NCBI RefSeq assembly: GCF_001660485.1
Contig: NZ_CP013979.1
Span: forward strand, 1,054,001-1,118,000
DNA length: 64,000 nt
Direction of reading: 5' to 3'
From: Agromyces aureus
Lineage (GTDB): Bacteria > Actinomycetota > Actinomycetes > Actinomycetales > Microbacteriaceae
How positions within the stretch are numbered: the first letter of the stretch is position 1; every line of letters begins with the position of its first letter. Shown here piece by piece: positions 1 to 8,380 of this stretch. Position numbers and translations under genes: made by a program. Under the pieces are notes generated by a model that was not told the origin of the DNA, did no database searches, and saw only the letters and a list, made by a program, of their open reading frames with translations.

Positions 1-601
1 CGGTGCCGGGCACGACCGAGCAGAGCTCGCCGTTCACCCACACGCCGACGGCATCGCCGAAGTCGCTCGCCCATCCGGCATACTCCTCGCTGCCCACGAG
101 GAAGCGCAGCGCAAGGTCGTCGCCGGCCGGAACGACGGTGAGCTCGAGCGTCGCGGCGTCGTAGGTGGTGGCCCCGACGAGCGCCGTGAGGTCGTCGTCG
201 CCTGCGCCGCCGAAGTCACCGGTGGTGGTGAGCTTCTCGTTCGGGCCGACGAGGGCCGACGAGGTGAAGTCGGTGTCGCTCGCGGCCTGGGGGTCGGCGT
301 CGACGAGGCTGCCCGTCGAGAGCGCGACGCCGTCGGCGAGGCCGGCCTGGCCGAGGTCGACGCCCGAGTAGGTGCCGACCTGCACGTCGGAGCCCGACGC
401 GGTCGCCGAGACGAGCTTCACGCCGTTGCCGACGATGCCGCCCGCGACCGCGGTGGCGTCGACCGCGCGAAGGGTCTGGATTGTGCCCGCGGCGGTGGCG
501 GGTGCCGCCGCGATCGCGGCGAGGCCGAGCGCGCTCGCTGCGGCGAGCGTGCAGACGGCGCCGGTGCGGAGCGCTCGCCCCGTGGCATGTGTGCGGTTCA
601 T
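1..601 (-). CDS. Secreted choice-of-anchor L domain protein (3' end outside window)
   Basis: The frame is open from an ATG at 601 to the window edge (200 residues visible). It starts with a classical signal peptide: Arg-rich start, then an Ala/Leu core ending near residue 37 (PATAAG). The body matches the choice-of-anchor L pattern: a GVALSTG segment, then DFGGAGDDDL, then a beta-rich stretch with FLVGSEEY. Proteins of this type are exported and usually end in a variable anchor; that end is missing here, so anchoring cannot be judged. It diverges from the levansucrase gene across a 428-base gap. Function is unknown; a surface or adhesion role is inference only. Confidence 0.75.
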   Translation of the reverse strand, partial: MNRTHATGRALRTGAVCTLAAASALGLAAIAAAPATAAGTIQTLRAVDATAVAGGIVGNGVKLVSATASGSDVQVGTYSGVDLGQAGLADGVALSTGSLVDADPQAASDTDFTSSALVGPNEKLTTTGDFGGAGDDDLTALVGATTYDAATLELTVVPAGDDLALRFLVGSEEYAGWASDFGDAVGVWVNGELCSVVPGT

Positions 602-1029
602 GATTCTCCGTGGTGGTTGGAGCACCGCCGACCGTCTCGGCCCATGAGCCGGAAGAGCGACGATGCGTCTTCGCAACTGATGGTGGAGGGAGAGAGCGGA
701 TGCGCCACTCGAGGAATCCTCGCCACCATAACCAGATACAAATCGATTTGCAAACTCGTCGATTCCGACGCCGCGATGGCCTCGGAAATCTCGATCCAGC
801 GGTCGCGAATGGTGGGAGCGCGTTCATCGGCGCCAGCGCTGGGAACGACTCGGCGGAGCCTCTCGCGAGATCGGGCGGAGAACCGACATCCGCATGAAAT
901 CAAGGTTGACAACGTGATCAGTGCTCGCGTACGGTCGCCGCTGGGGGAAAGCAGAAGCGTCACGACTTCGAGGGACGACCGTCCGAGACCGCTCAGGGAG
1001 CCACGGCTTCCCGAACGAAAGCGAAGAAC
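602..1029. other. Divergent intergenic region upstream of levansucrase
   Basis: No gene seen in these 428 bases. Positions 739-750 hold a perfect 12-base palindrome CAAATCGATTTG with a central CG, as in LacI-family operators; extended outward it is TACAAATCGATTTGCA. It is about 140 bases upstream of the surface-protein start at 601 and 280 bases upstream of the levansucrase start. The levansucrase promoter and an imperfect operator follow at 906-935. Confidence 0.5.
906..935 (+). promoter_or_regulatory. Probable levansucrase promoter overlapped by an imperfect operator
   Basis: TTGACA at 906-911, an 18-base spacer and TACGGT at 930-935 form a plausible SigA-type promoter 95 bases before the GTG start. 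The -35 lies in TGACAACGTGATCA (907-920), an imperfect palindrome whose left half equals that of the TGACATCGATGTCA operators at 6084, 8250, 8329 and 11912. Regulation by the same LacI protein is possible but the right half is poor. Confidence 0.45.
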
Positions 1030-2649
1030 GTGAACCAGACCATCAAGAAGCGCCGTGCCATCGCGGCCGTCGTCGCAGCCGTGCTCGTCGCGGCCACCGT
1101 CGCGACGACCGCACCGGCGAACGCGGCAGAACCGTTCGTGCCCGACCACGCCGGGTTCCCGAACCCGACCGAGCACTCGCAGCAGGCCTACGAACCGGAA
1201 TCCGACTTCACCTCGAAGTGGACCAGGGCCGACGCCATGCAGATGAAGGCCATGAGCGACCCGACCGCGCCGGCCGGCGAGAACTCCATGCCCGAAGACG
1301 TCACCATGCCCACGGTGCCGCAGGACTTCCCCGACATGTCGAACGACGAGGTGTGGGTGTGGGACAGCTGGACCCTCACCGACGGCTCGAGCGACCAGCC
1401 GAGCTACAAGGGGTGGGAGGTGCTCTTCTCCCTCGTCGCCGATCGCGACCTCGGATTCGATGAGCGCCACCTGTACGCACGTCTCGGCTACTTCTTCCGC
1501 AAGGCGGACATCCCCGACGATCAGCGCCCCGAGAACGGCGGCTGGACCTACGGCGGCCTCGTCTTCCCCGAGAACGACGTGACCTCCTCGTCGACGGCGA
1601 TCTTCGAGGACCGCTCGTTCAGCCACTACACGCAGTGGTCGGGATCGACCCGGCTCATGGAGGACGACAAGCTCCGACTGTTCTACACGTCGGTCGCCTT
1701 CTTCCGCGATCCCGTGACGAACGCCGACACCAAGCCCTACGACCCCCGTCTCGTGCAGACCGAGGGCCGCATCTTCGCCGACGAGACCGGCGTCTGGTTC
1801 ACGGGCTTCCGCGACCAGCACGAGCTCCTGAAGGCCGACGGCGAGTACTACCAGAACGGCGAGCAGAACCCGTTCTTCAACTTCCGCGACCCGTTCACGT
1901 TCGAGGACCCGGCCAACCCGGGCGAGACGTACATGGTCTTCGAGGGCAACACGGCCGTGCCGCGCGAGAACCGCGCCTGCACGGCAGACGACCTCGGCTA
2001 CGCCGAAGGTGATCCGGAGGCCGAGTCGCTCGACGAGGTGCTCGAGAGCGGCGCGACCTACCAGATGGCGAACGTCGGCCTCGCGGTGAGCGAGAACCTC
2101 GCGATGACGGACTGGAAGTTCCTGCCGCCGATCCTCTCGGCCAACTGCGTGACCGACCAGACCGAGCGGCCGCAGATCTACATCGAGGACGGCAAGTACT
2201 ACCTCTTCACCATCAGCCACCGCGGCACCTACGCCTGGAACATCGACGGCCCCGAGGGCGTCTACGGATTCGTCGGCGACGGCATCCGAAGCGACTTCCA
2301 GCCGATGAACCAGGGCTCGGGCCTCGTGCTCGGCAACCCGACGAACCTGAACATCCCGCGCGGCGACCCCTTCGCGCCCGCCGTCGGCCAGCACCCCGGT
2401 CACTTCCAGTCGTACTCGCACTACGTGATGCCCGACGGGCTCGTGCAGTCGTTCATCGACACGATCGGGACGTCGGACGACTTCACGCGCGGCGGCACCC
2501 TCGCCCCGACCGTCCGACTCGACATCGACGGCAGCAACAGCCGCGTCGATCGCTCGTACGGCGTCGACGGACTCGGCGGCTGGGCTGACGTGCCGTCCAA
2601 CCTCGCGGCGAACGTGCCCTCGACGCCCGACCCGCGTCCGACGCCGTGA
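1030..2649 (+). CDS. sacB: Levansucrase (GH68), secreted
   Basis: Transfers fructose from sucrose to growing levan (or to water), releasing glucose outside the cell. It is 539 residues, with a GTG start and a signal peptide ending near NAA (residue 33). Family GH68 landmarks are visible: VWVWDSW at about 108-114 with the nucleophile Asp112, QWSGS at 202-206, FRDP at 285-288 with the stabilising Asp287, and TERPQIY from 378 with the acid/base Glu379. The C-terminus ends in a short Pro-rich tail without an anchor, so the enzyme is probably released. It faces a secreted GH32 levanase across a shared terminator, so synthesis and breakdown of levan are neighbours. Inulosucrases share these motifs, so the linkage made is inferred from the usual bacterial case. 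Confidence 0.92.
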   Translation: MNQTIKKRRAIAAVVAAVLVAATVATTAPANAAEPFVPDHAGFPNPTEHSQQAYEPESDFTSKWTRADAMQMKAMSDPTAPAGENSMPEDVTMPTVPQDFPDMSNDEVWVWDSWTLTDGSSDQPSYKGWEVLFSLVADRDLGFDERHLYARLGYFFRKADIPDDQRPENGGWTYGGLVFPENDVTSSSTAIFEDRSFSHYTQWSGSTRLMEDDKLRLFYTSVAFFRDPVTNADTKPYDPRLVQTEGRIFADETGVWFTGFRDQHELLKADGEYYQNGEQNPFFNFRDPFTFEDPANPGETYMVFEGNTAVPRENRACTADDLGYAEGDPEAESLDEVLESGATYQMANVGLAVSENLAMTDWKFLPPILSANCVTDQTERPQIYIEDGKYYLFTISHRGTYAWNIDGPEGVYGFVGDGIRSDFQPMNQGSGLVLGNPTNLNIPRGDPFAPAVGQHPGHFQSYSHYVMPDGLVQSFIDTIGTSDDFTRGGTLAPTVRLDIDGSNSRVDRSYGVDGLGGWADVPSNLAANVPSTPDPRPTP

Positions 2650-2711
2650 GGCAGCGGACACGACACGTCATCGCCTCGCCACGGTTTGAGATTGCCTTGA
2701 GGCGACGGTGA

Positions 2712-2758
2712 GACGACGGATGCCCCGGGGGAGTGATTCCCCGGGGCATCCTGTCGTC
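2712..2758. terminator. Bidirectional hairpin between levansucrase and levanase
   Basis: Long inverted repeat with core GATGCCCCGGGG, an 8-base loop and CCCCGGGGCATC, extended by flanking GACGAC/GTCGTC pairs. It lies between two converging genes. Confidence 0.8.
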
Positions 2759-2784
2759 TCGGGCCGACCGCTGTCAGTCGCCTC

Positions 2785-5700
2785 TCATCGCGCCACCTGC
2801 ACCGTGACGGGCGCACTCGTGGTCGTGCCGGCCGCGTTCCGGAACTCCACCGTGTAGCTGTACGACCCCTTGGGCCTGCCGGCCACGTCGAGCGTCGCGC
2901 GCTGTGCGCCGGGCGTCTTCGCGGTGAGCTTCCCCTCGGCCACGACGACGCCGTTCTCGAGGAACCGGTACGACGTGGCGTTCTGGCCCCACCACAGGTC
3001 GGCCGTGACGCGGTAGTCGCCGTCGCGGTCCCAGTTGTCGTGGCTCAACAGCGGCTTGCCGGGGTTCGCGTCGCGCACCTTCACCGTGAGCGGACCGGTC
3101 GGCGTGGCCCCCTTCGAATTGACCAGCTCGCCCGTGAACTCGTACGTGCCGTTGCCGAGCCCGGCCACGGGAACGACGACGCGCTGCGCGGCCGGCGTGG
3201 ATGGCGTCACGCGCTCGGTGTGCACGAGCTCACCGTCGCGGTAGAGCCGGAACAGGCTCGCGTTCTCGCCCCACCACAGGTTCATCGTCACGTCGAAGTC
3301 GCCGTCGTGCAGCCCGGTGTCCCACCCGTTGTTCGAGGAGAGCACGCCTCGAGCGGGTGGCGCGGTGGCGCCGTCGTCGGTCGGAACCTCGGGTTCCTCC
3401 GGACCCTTGGGCGCGAACATCGCCGTCGCGAGCGGCGTCGCGGTGAGCGACACGAGTCGTGCGTCACCGCCCTCGGCCCAGATGCCCAGCCGGTCGGCCC
3501 CCTCGGTCGGGAACACCTGGTCGGTGATCGTCGTGCGCCCGTCGGCCGTGAACACCTCGACCGACGCCCGGTCGACGTAGACCGTGACGGCGAGGCGCCC
3601 GTCGTCGAGCACGACCGGGGCGTCGTCGATCGACGAGAACGACGGGTGGAACGACGTGTCGCCCGAGGCGCGGCGGTCGACGAAGAGGCGACCCGCGGCG
3701 ACGTCGTACCCGATGCGCGTCGCCGAGCCTGCGCCGTCGCCGAGCACGCTCAGGCCGAACTCGTCGGCATCGCCCGCCTCGAACACGGCGTCGATCTTCA
3801 ACACGTCGCCCGCGACATCCAGTGCCGTGCTGCCCTCCTCGATCGCACGGGGCCCGACCGTCTCGGCCTCGCGCGACTGCTCGAGATCGGCGACCTCGGA
3901 GACCACCTGCTGCACGAGCCTCGGCCCGCGGTCGGTGGTCGCGAGCGCGACCTCGCGCGGCAACGCCATGGAGCTGCGCCACGACCCGGTCGGGATCTCG
4001 TTCGCGTAGTCCCAGTTGTTCATCCAGCCGAGCTTCACGCGCCGGCCGTCGGGCGCGTTCGCGAACGACACGGCCGCGTAGTAGTCGCGGCCCCAGTCGA
4101 GCCAGTCGTAGCCCTCGATGCGCGGCGCGGCGGCTTCGTCGGCGAACATGACCTGGTCGACGAGGATGTGCCCCCAGCCGAACCGGTTGTTGTCCACGAT
4201 GCGAACGGATGCCTCGTGCCCGGCGAACTCCTCGACGTTCCAGCTCGTCCAGTCCAGCGTCTCGCTGTTCGCGCCGGTCGCGGTGCGCACCACCTCGCCG
4301 TCGACGACGAGACTCACGCTCGTCTCGTCGCTACGCGGGACCGCCGCTTCGGCGCCGAGCACCACGTGGTCGAACGTGAGGTGCCCCCACCCGCCGGCCG
4401 CGGCGTCGTGCACGCGAATGCGGGCGTCGCGGCCGGCGAACTCCGCGACGTCCCATGAATGCCAGGCGAGCTGGCCGGCGTCGGCGCCGGTCTGCGTGCG
4501 CACGACCTGGCCGTCGACGAGCAGCTGCACCTCGAGTGAGCCGTGGTCGCGCCGGCCGCCGCCGAGCAGGAACGAGAGCTTCGTGTCGTCCGCACCGATG
4601 CGGAAGGCGGGGGAGGTCAGGTCGCCGACGTTGTCGTCGCCGCGCGGCCCGCCCTCCCACGTGTTGATGCGCTTCGAGCCGATGAAGAAGTCGCCGCCCG
4701 CCGTCGCAGGATTGCGCGCCGGCTCGGTGGCGAAGTCGCCCGTGGCCTGCCAGCCGGTGTCAGCCAGGGTGGTGCCGTCGGCGAACTCGAAGCCGTCGAA
4801 GAGCAGGTCGCCCGGCGGGGGCTCGTTGCCGAGCTGGGTGCCGGGCACGTGCGGGTGATTGCCGCCACCGACGAGCAGGTTCACGAAGGGCTGCTCGATG
4901 GTGAACGTCGGCGACTCCAGGGTGCCGACCGGCCAGTCGCCGTCGGCGAAGCCGTTCACGAGCCCGGCGCCGACGAATCCCGTGACGGGGTTCTGGCCCG
5001 CGAGCGAACCGCTCGCCGGGGCATCCGTCCACGGTCCGTTCAGCCGGTTGCCCGGCTCGTTGGCGACGGTCCAGCCGTCGTAGTCGCCGCCGTCGAAACC
5101 GGCGAAGACCTCGCCCGCGGGCAGGTTGTCTGCCGTGACCGTGCTCTCCGAGGTGAACGTGGTGCCGTCGAAGTCGCCGACGAAGTACTGACCGCCCGAG
5201 CCGCCGGCCACCGCGCCCGGGTTGAGGTTCACGATCATGACCCACTTCGTGGTCGCCGGGTCACCGTCGACCGGCAGCTCGAAGAGGTCGGGGCACTCCC
5301 AGATGCCGCCGACCGCGTTGGCCGGCCCGAAGTCCGAGAGGTGCGTCCAGTCGATGAGGTTGTCGCTGCGGGAGAGCACCACGCGGTGGTCGAGCGCCTC
5401 GACGGCCACCATGACCCAGTACTGCTCGCCCGTCGCCGGGTTCTCGTAGCGGAACACCTTCGGGTCGCGGAAGTTCGCCGAGTCCCGGTCGAGCACGGGG
5501 TTGCCCGCGTACTTCGTCCACGTCTGGCCGTCGTCGGTGCTGTAGGCGAGCGACTGCGCCTGGATGCCGGCGTGCGTCGGATGCGCCGGCGTGTACGCGC
5601 TCGTGTAGATCGCGACCAGCGGGGGGTTCTCGGCGGTGCCGAGGCCGCTGGTGTTCTGCTCGTCGACGACCACGGAACCCGAGAAGATGTCCTCGATCGC

Positions 5701-6042
5701 CGTGCCCGAGTCATCGAAGCCCTGCGCGATCGCGAGCGGCTGCTCCTGCCAGTGCACGAGGTCGTCGCTCGTCGCGTGCCCCCAGCTCATGTTGCCCCAG
5801 CGGGTGCCCGCGGGGTTGTGCTGGAAGAACAGGTGCCAGGTGCCGTCGTCGTACACGAGGCCGTTCGGGTCGTTCATCCAGTTGCGCTCGGGGGTGAAGT
5901 GCACGGCGGGCCGGTAGCGCTCACCGCCGGGGTCGGGTTCGTCGGCGGATGCCGCGGGCAACTGCACCCCGACCAGGGCCGTGGTGAGGGCCGCGACGGC
6001 GATGCCCGCCGCCGTCGTTCGTCGTCTGGATCTCGTCGTCAT
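2785..6042 (-). CDS. Secreted GH32 levanase/fructanase with nested inserts
   Basis: Hydrolyses beta-fructan outside the cell. It has 1085 residues; the start at 6042 is chosen because GAAAGG precedes it and a signal peptide follows (cleavage near ASA, about 33). The GH32 triad is intact: WMNDPNG 55-61 (nucleophile Asp58), FRDPK 191-195 (Asp193), WECPDL 248-253 (acid/base Glu249). Residues about 310-640, between the fourth and fifth propeller blades, carry a GGGNHP-type beta-sandwich interrupted by a second copy of itself. The propeller then resumes (GWMNNWDY), followed by the GH32 C-terminal sandwich and two C-terminal Ig-like repeats, each with an LWWGxNA motif. No cell-wall anchor is visible. 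Operator and promoter lie immediately upstream. Exo- versus endo-action cannot be read from sequence. Confidence 0.92.
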   Translation of the reverse strand: MTTRSRRRTTAAGIAVAALTTALVGVQLPAASADEPDPGGERYRPAVHFTPERNWMNDPNGLVYDDGTWHLFFQHNPAGTRWGNMSWGHATSDDLVHWQEQPLAIAQGFDDSGTAIEDIFSGSVVVDEQNTSGLGTAENPPLVAIYTSAYTPAHPTHAGIQAQSLAYSTDDGQTWTKYAGNPVLDRDSANFRDPKVFRYENPATGEQYWVMVAVEALDHRVVLSRSDNLIDWTHLSDFGPANAVGGIWECPDLFELPVDGDPATTKWVMIVNLNPGAVAGGSGGQYFVGDFDGTTFTSESTVTADNLPAGEVFAGFDGGDYDGWTVANEPGNRLNGPWTDAPASGSLAGQNPVTGFVGAGLVNGFADGDWPVGTLESPTFTIEQPFVNLLVGGGNHPHVPGTQLGNEPPPGDLLFDGFEFADGTTLADTGWQATGDFATEPARNPATAGGDFFIGSKRINTWEGGPRGDDNVGDLTSPAFRIGADDTKLSFLLGGGRRDHGSLEVQLLVDGQVVRTQTGADAGQLAWHSWDVAEFAGRDARIRVHDAAAGGWGHLTFDHVVLGAEAAVPRSDETSVSLVVDGEVVRTATGANSETLDWTSWNVEEFAGHEASVRIVDNNRFGWGHILVDQVMFADEAAAPRIEGYDWLDWGRDYYAAVSFANAPDGRRVKLGWMNNWDYANEIPTGSWRSSMALPREVALATTDRGPRLVQQVVSEVADLEQSREAETVGPRAIEEGSTALDVAGDVLKIDAVFEAGDADEFGLSVLGDGAGSATRIGYDVAAGRLFVDRRASGDTSFHPSFSSIDDAPVVLDDGRLAVTVYVDRASVEVFTADGRTTITDQVFPTEGADRLGIWAEGGDARLVSLTATPLATAMFAPKGPEEPEVPTDDGATAPPARGVLSSNNGWDTGLHDGDFDVTMNLWWGENASLFRLYRDGELVHTERVTPSTPAAQRVVVPVAGLGNGTYEFTGELVNSKGATPTGPLTVKVRDANPGKPLLSHDNWDRDGDYRVTADLWWGQNATSYRFLENGVVVAEGKLTAKTPGAQRATLDVAGRPKGSYSYTVEFRNAAGTTTSAPVTVQVAR

Positions 6043-6083
6043 CGATCGATTCGCCTTTCGTCGCGCGGCTCGTCCCTGAGCCG

Positions 6084-6097
6084 TGACATCGTTGTCA
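6084..6097. promoter_or_regulatory. LacI-type operator upstream of levanase
   Basis: TGACATCGTTGTCA is a 14-base palindrome, perfect except at the two bases flanking the central CG. It is one of four near-identical sites (others at 8250, 8329 and 11912). It sits just downstream of the levanase -10, where binding would block transcription. The cognate regulator is inferred to be the LacI protein encoded at 7152-8264. Confidence 0.75.
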
Positions 6098-6112
6098 GGG
6101 TGACTGGCGGCG

Positions 6113-6142
6113 ATGCTACGCAGTGTCCGACGGACAATGCAA
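6113..6142 (-). promoter_or_regulatory. Probable levanase promoter
   Basis: On the minus strand TTGCAT (6142-6137), an 18-base spacer and TAGCAT (6118-6113). The spacer contains a second perfect palindrome, TGTCCGACGGACA (6124-6136), unlike the 14-base operator, which could bind another regulator. Confidence 0.5.
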
Positions 6143-6186
6143 GCGACGGATGTCGCGGCGCGACGGTGCGGCGCGACGAGCACCGA

Positions 6187-7155
6187 TCAGCTGCCGAGCG
6201 ACGACTCCTGCGGCGGGCGCTGCAGCAGCGCGCCCTCGCTGCGCACGGTCGCGGCGGCGATCGTCATGGCCTCCGCGAGGGTGGCCGACCACGCGGCATC
6301 CGTCGTCGGAATGCCGTCGACCGCGAGCCGATGCACCACGGCCGAGAGGGTCGCGTCGCCGGCGCCCATGGTGTCGACGACGGGCCCGTCGAGCTGCACG
6401 ATTCCCGCCCGAGCGACCCCCGAGTCGTGATGCACGGCGGCGCCGAGGCGCCCGGCCGTCCCGAGCACGGCGGGGCCGCCGGCGCGGGAGTCGGCCCCGA
6501 GCGAGAGCGCAGGCGCACGAAGTCGCTCGACGAACTCCGCCAACGGCGCGTCGAGCAGCAGCTCCGCGTCTTCGTCGCCGACCTTGACGAGCAGGGCCTC
6601 GTGAGCGAGGGATTCGAATCCGCGCAGGAACTCGTCGCGGTCGCGCATCATGCCCGAGCGCGGGTTGCCGTCGATCACGAGCCGGTCGCGCGGTGCGGTG
6701 ATCGCCGTGCGAAGGGCCTCGGTCTGGTCGACGTCGTCGAAGGGGAAGCAGCTGACGACCACGAGATCGGCGTCGTCGAGCGCGGCCACGGCCCGGTCGT
6801 CGAACGCGAGCCGCCTGGCCTGCGCGGCGGCGTTGAACTCGTAGCGGGGTTCGCCGCCGTCCGCCCGGTCGGAGACGGCCCGCGACGTGCCGAGCGGCGA
6901 CGGGCTCGCCACGAGGTGCACGCCGTAGTCGGCGAGGTAGCTGCGAATGCGATCGCCCGGGGCATCGTCGCCAACCATGGCGAGCAGGGTGACCTCCTCG
7001 CCGAGCAGTGACAGCCCGACCGCGACGTTCAGGGCGGCGCCGCCGACGAACTCGCGGGTGCCCGAGGGGCTGCGCAGTTCATCGATGAGCGCGTCGCCGA
7101 TCACGGCGATGCGGGGACGTCGAGTCCCGGTCGGCTCGGGAGTCCGTGCGGTCAT
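6187..7155 (-). CDS. PfkB-family sugar kinase, probable fructokinase
   Basis: ATP-dependent phosphorylation of a sugar, here most likely fructose released from levan, in the cytoplasm. It has 322 residues and begins with the Rossmann-like strand IAVIGDALIDEL. The substrate-binding FVGGAALNVA segment is at about 37-46, and near the C-terminus lies DTMGAGDAT, the PfkB signature carrying the catalytic Asp (GAGD). Its ATG overlaps the stop of the upstream LacI gene by 4 bases (ATGA), so the two are translationally coupled. The levanase follows 145 bases downstream but has its own promoter. The substrate is inferred from context; ribokinase-like activity on another sugar is the alternative. Confidence 0.85.
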   Translation of the reverse strand: MTARTPEPTGTRRPRIAVIGDALIDELRSPSGTREFVGGAALNVAVGLSLLGEEVTLLAMVGDDAPGDRIRSYLADYGVHLVASPSPLGTSRAVSDRADGGEPRYEFNAAAQARRLAFDDRAVAALDDADLVVVSCFPFDDVDQTEALRTAITAPRDRLVIDGNPRSGMMRDRDEFLRGFESLAHEALLVKVGDEDAELLLDAPLAEFVERLRAPALSLGADSRAGGPAVLGTAGRLGAAVHHDSGVARAGIVQLDGPVVDTMGAGDATLSAVVHRLAVDGIPTTDAAWSATLAEAMTIAAATVRSEGALLQRPPQESSLGS

Positions 7156-8264
7156 CGGTGCGCCGTCCGCGGAGGCAACTCGCCGCTGCCGCGCTCGATG
7201 AGCACCGTCGGCACGACCACGCGCGCTGCGGGAGACTCGTCGCCGTCGAGGCGGGCGAAGACGCGCTCGGCGGCGAGGCGTCCGATCGTGTGCGGGTCCT
7301 GCGCGATGACCGTCACCCCGGGGTCGAGGAGGTCGCCGAGCGGCACGTCGTCGAAGCCGATGAGGGCGGTGTCACGATGGCGCCCGAGCTCTCGCAACGC
7401 GCGGATCACGCCGATCGTCACGAGGTTCTGAGCGCCGAAGATGGCCGTGGGCGGCTCGTCGGTGTCGAAGAGGGCGAGGGTCGCGAGCCTGGCCGTCTCT
7501 TCGTCGTGGATGCCCTCGATGACGGGCACGTCGCCGGTCGCGATGCCGGCCCGGCCGAGTTCGTCGAGGAACCCGCGTCGACGTTCCTGAGCGGTGCGGA
7601 TGTCGCTGCGGTCGCCGAGGTAGGCGAGGCGGCGGTGTCCGTGCGCCAGCAGGTGCCGGGTGGCGAGTGCGGCGCCGTCGGTGTTGTCGCTGACGACGGC
7701 GTCGGAGGCGATGCCAGCCGGCTCGCGGTCGACGAAGACGACGGGGGTGCCGCGCCGGACCTCGGGGGCCAGGTACGACTGGCTCTCGGAGACCGTCGTG
7801 AGGATGAGCCCGTCGACGCGGCGCCGGAGGAACGCCGCGACCGCGGCCTGCTCGCGTTCGGGGTCGTCGTCGAGGCTCGAGGCGAACACGGACACGCCGT
7901 GGTCGAGTGCCGCGTCTTCGACGGCTCGGTGCACCGCGCCGGCGAAGGGGTTGTCGACGCTGCCGACGAGCAGCCCGAGGGTGCGCGTGCGCCCGTCGGC
8001 GCGACGCAGGTTTCCGGCGTGCAGGTCGGGCTGGTAGTCGAGCGATCGGGCCGCCGCGAGCACCTTGGCGCTCGTGGCCGCCGACACGTTGGGCTCGCCG
8101 TTGATGACGCGGGAGACGGTCTTCACGCCGACGCCGGCGAGGGTCGCGACGTGGCGCATGGTGGGCCGAGCCCGTGAACGCGGCTCGTGGGAGACGAGCG
8201 CATCGGCGTTCGCACCTGCGGTGCGACCGGCCTCGGGCTCATCTGAGATTGACATCGATGTCAC
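7152..8264 (-). CDS. LacI-family transcriptional repressor of the fructan/fructose genes
   Basis: It has 370 residues. After a 33-residue polar extension comes the LacI HTH (TMRHVATLAGVGVKTVSRVI, about 35-54) and hinge, followed by a periplasmic-binding-protein-like effector domain (LGLLVGSVDNPF onwards, with VIGFDDVPLG near the end). Likely effector: fructose or a phosphorylated fructose. The first five codons are the operator TGACATCGATGTCA itself, so a protein bound there would cover the start. Internal starts at codon 4 or at Met36 (just before the HTH) are alternatives. Divergent from the frcBCA operon and coupled to the kinase gene. Autoregulation is inferred from operator position. Confidence 0.88.
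   Translation of the reverse strand: MTSMSISDEPEAGRTAGANADALVSHEPRSRARPTMRHVATLAGVGVKTVSRVINGEPNVSAATSAKVLAAARSLDYQPDLHAGNLRRADGRTRTLGLLVGSVDNPFAGAVHRAVEDAALDHGVSVFASSLDDDPEREQAAVAAFLRRRVDGLILTTVSESQSYLAPEVRRGTPVVFVDREPAGIASDAVVSDNTDGAALATRHLLAHGHRRLAYLGDRSDIRTAQERRRGFLDELGRAGIATGDVPVIEGIHDEETARLATLALFDTDEPPTAIFGAQNLVTIGVIRALRELGRHRDTALIGFDDVPLGDLLDPGVTVIAQDPHTIGRLAAERVFARLDGDESPAARVVVPTVLIERGSGELPPRTAHR
8250..8263. promoter_or_regulatory. LacI-type operator over the lacI start codon
   Basis: TGACATCGATGTCA, a perfect 14-base palindrome. It overlaps the first codons of the minus-strand LacI gene and faces the frc promoter 30 bases away; a second copy is 66 bases further on, a spacing that would suit looping. 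Confidence 0.75.
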
Positions 8265-8292
8265 GGTTCGATCTCCAATGCGGGGTTTGGGC

Positions 8293-8322
8293 TTGACTAT
8301 ACACAGCGACTTCGACTAGACC
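8293..8322 (+). promoter_or_regulatory. Probable promoter of the frcBCA operon
   Basis: TTGACT at 8293-8298, an 18-base spacer and TAGACC at 8317-8322. The operator at 8329-8342 falls at about the transcription start, and the start codon of frcB is 38 bases beyond it. Confidence 0.5.
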
Positions 8323-8328
8323 TACCTT

Positions 8329-8342
8329 TGACATCGTTGTCA
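8329..8342. promoter_or_regulatory. LacI-type operator at the frcBCA promoter
   Basis: TGACATCGTTGTCA, identical to the levanase operator at 6084, placed immediately downstream of the -10. Confidence 0.78.
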
Positions 8343-8380
8343 AGGTGGCAACGGTCAGCACACCAAGAGGAGATTCGCCG

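Noticed and set aside
598..2661. 687-codon minus-strand frame opposite levansucrase
   Set aside because: Arg/Val/Asp-rich antisense shadow. GC-rich genes leave long open antisense frames, and the plus strand has clear GH68 motifs.
4543..7011. 822-codon plus-strand frame across levanase and kinase
   Set aside because: Spans two real minus-strand genes and their intergenic operator; composition is Arg-rich with no motif.
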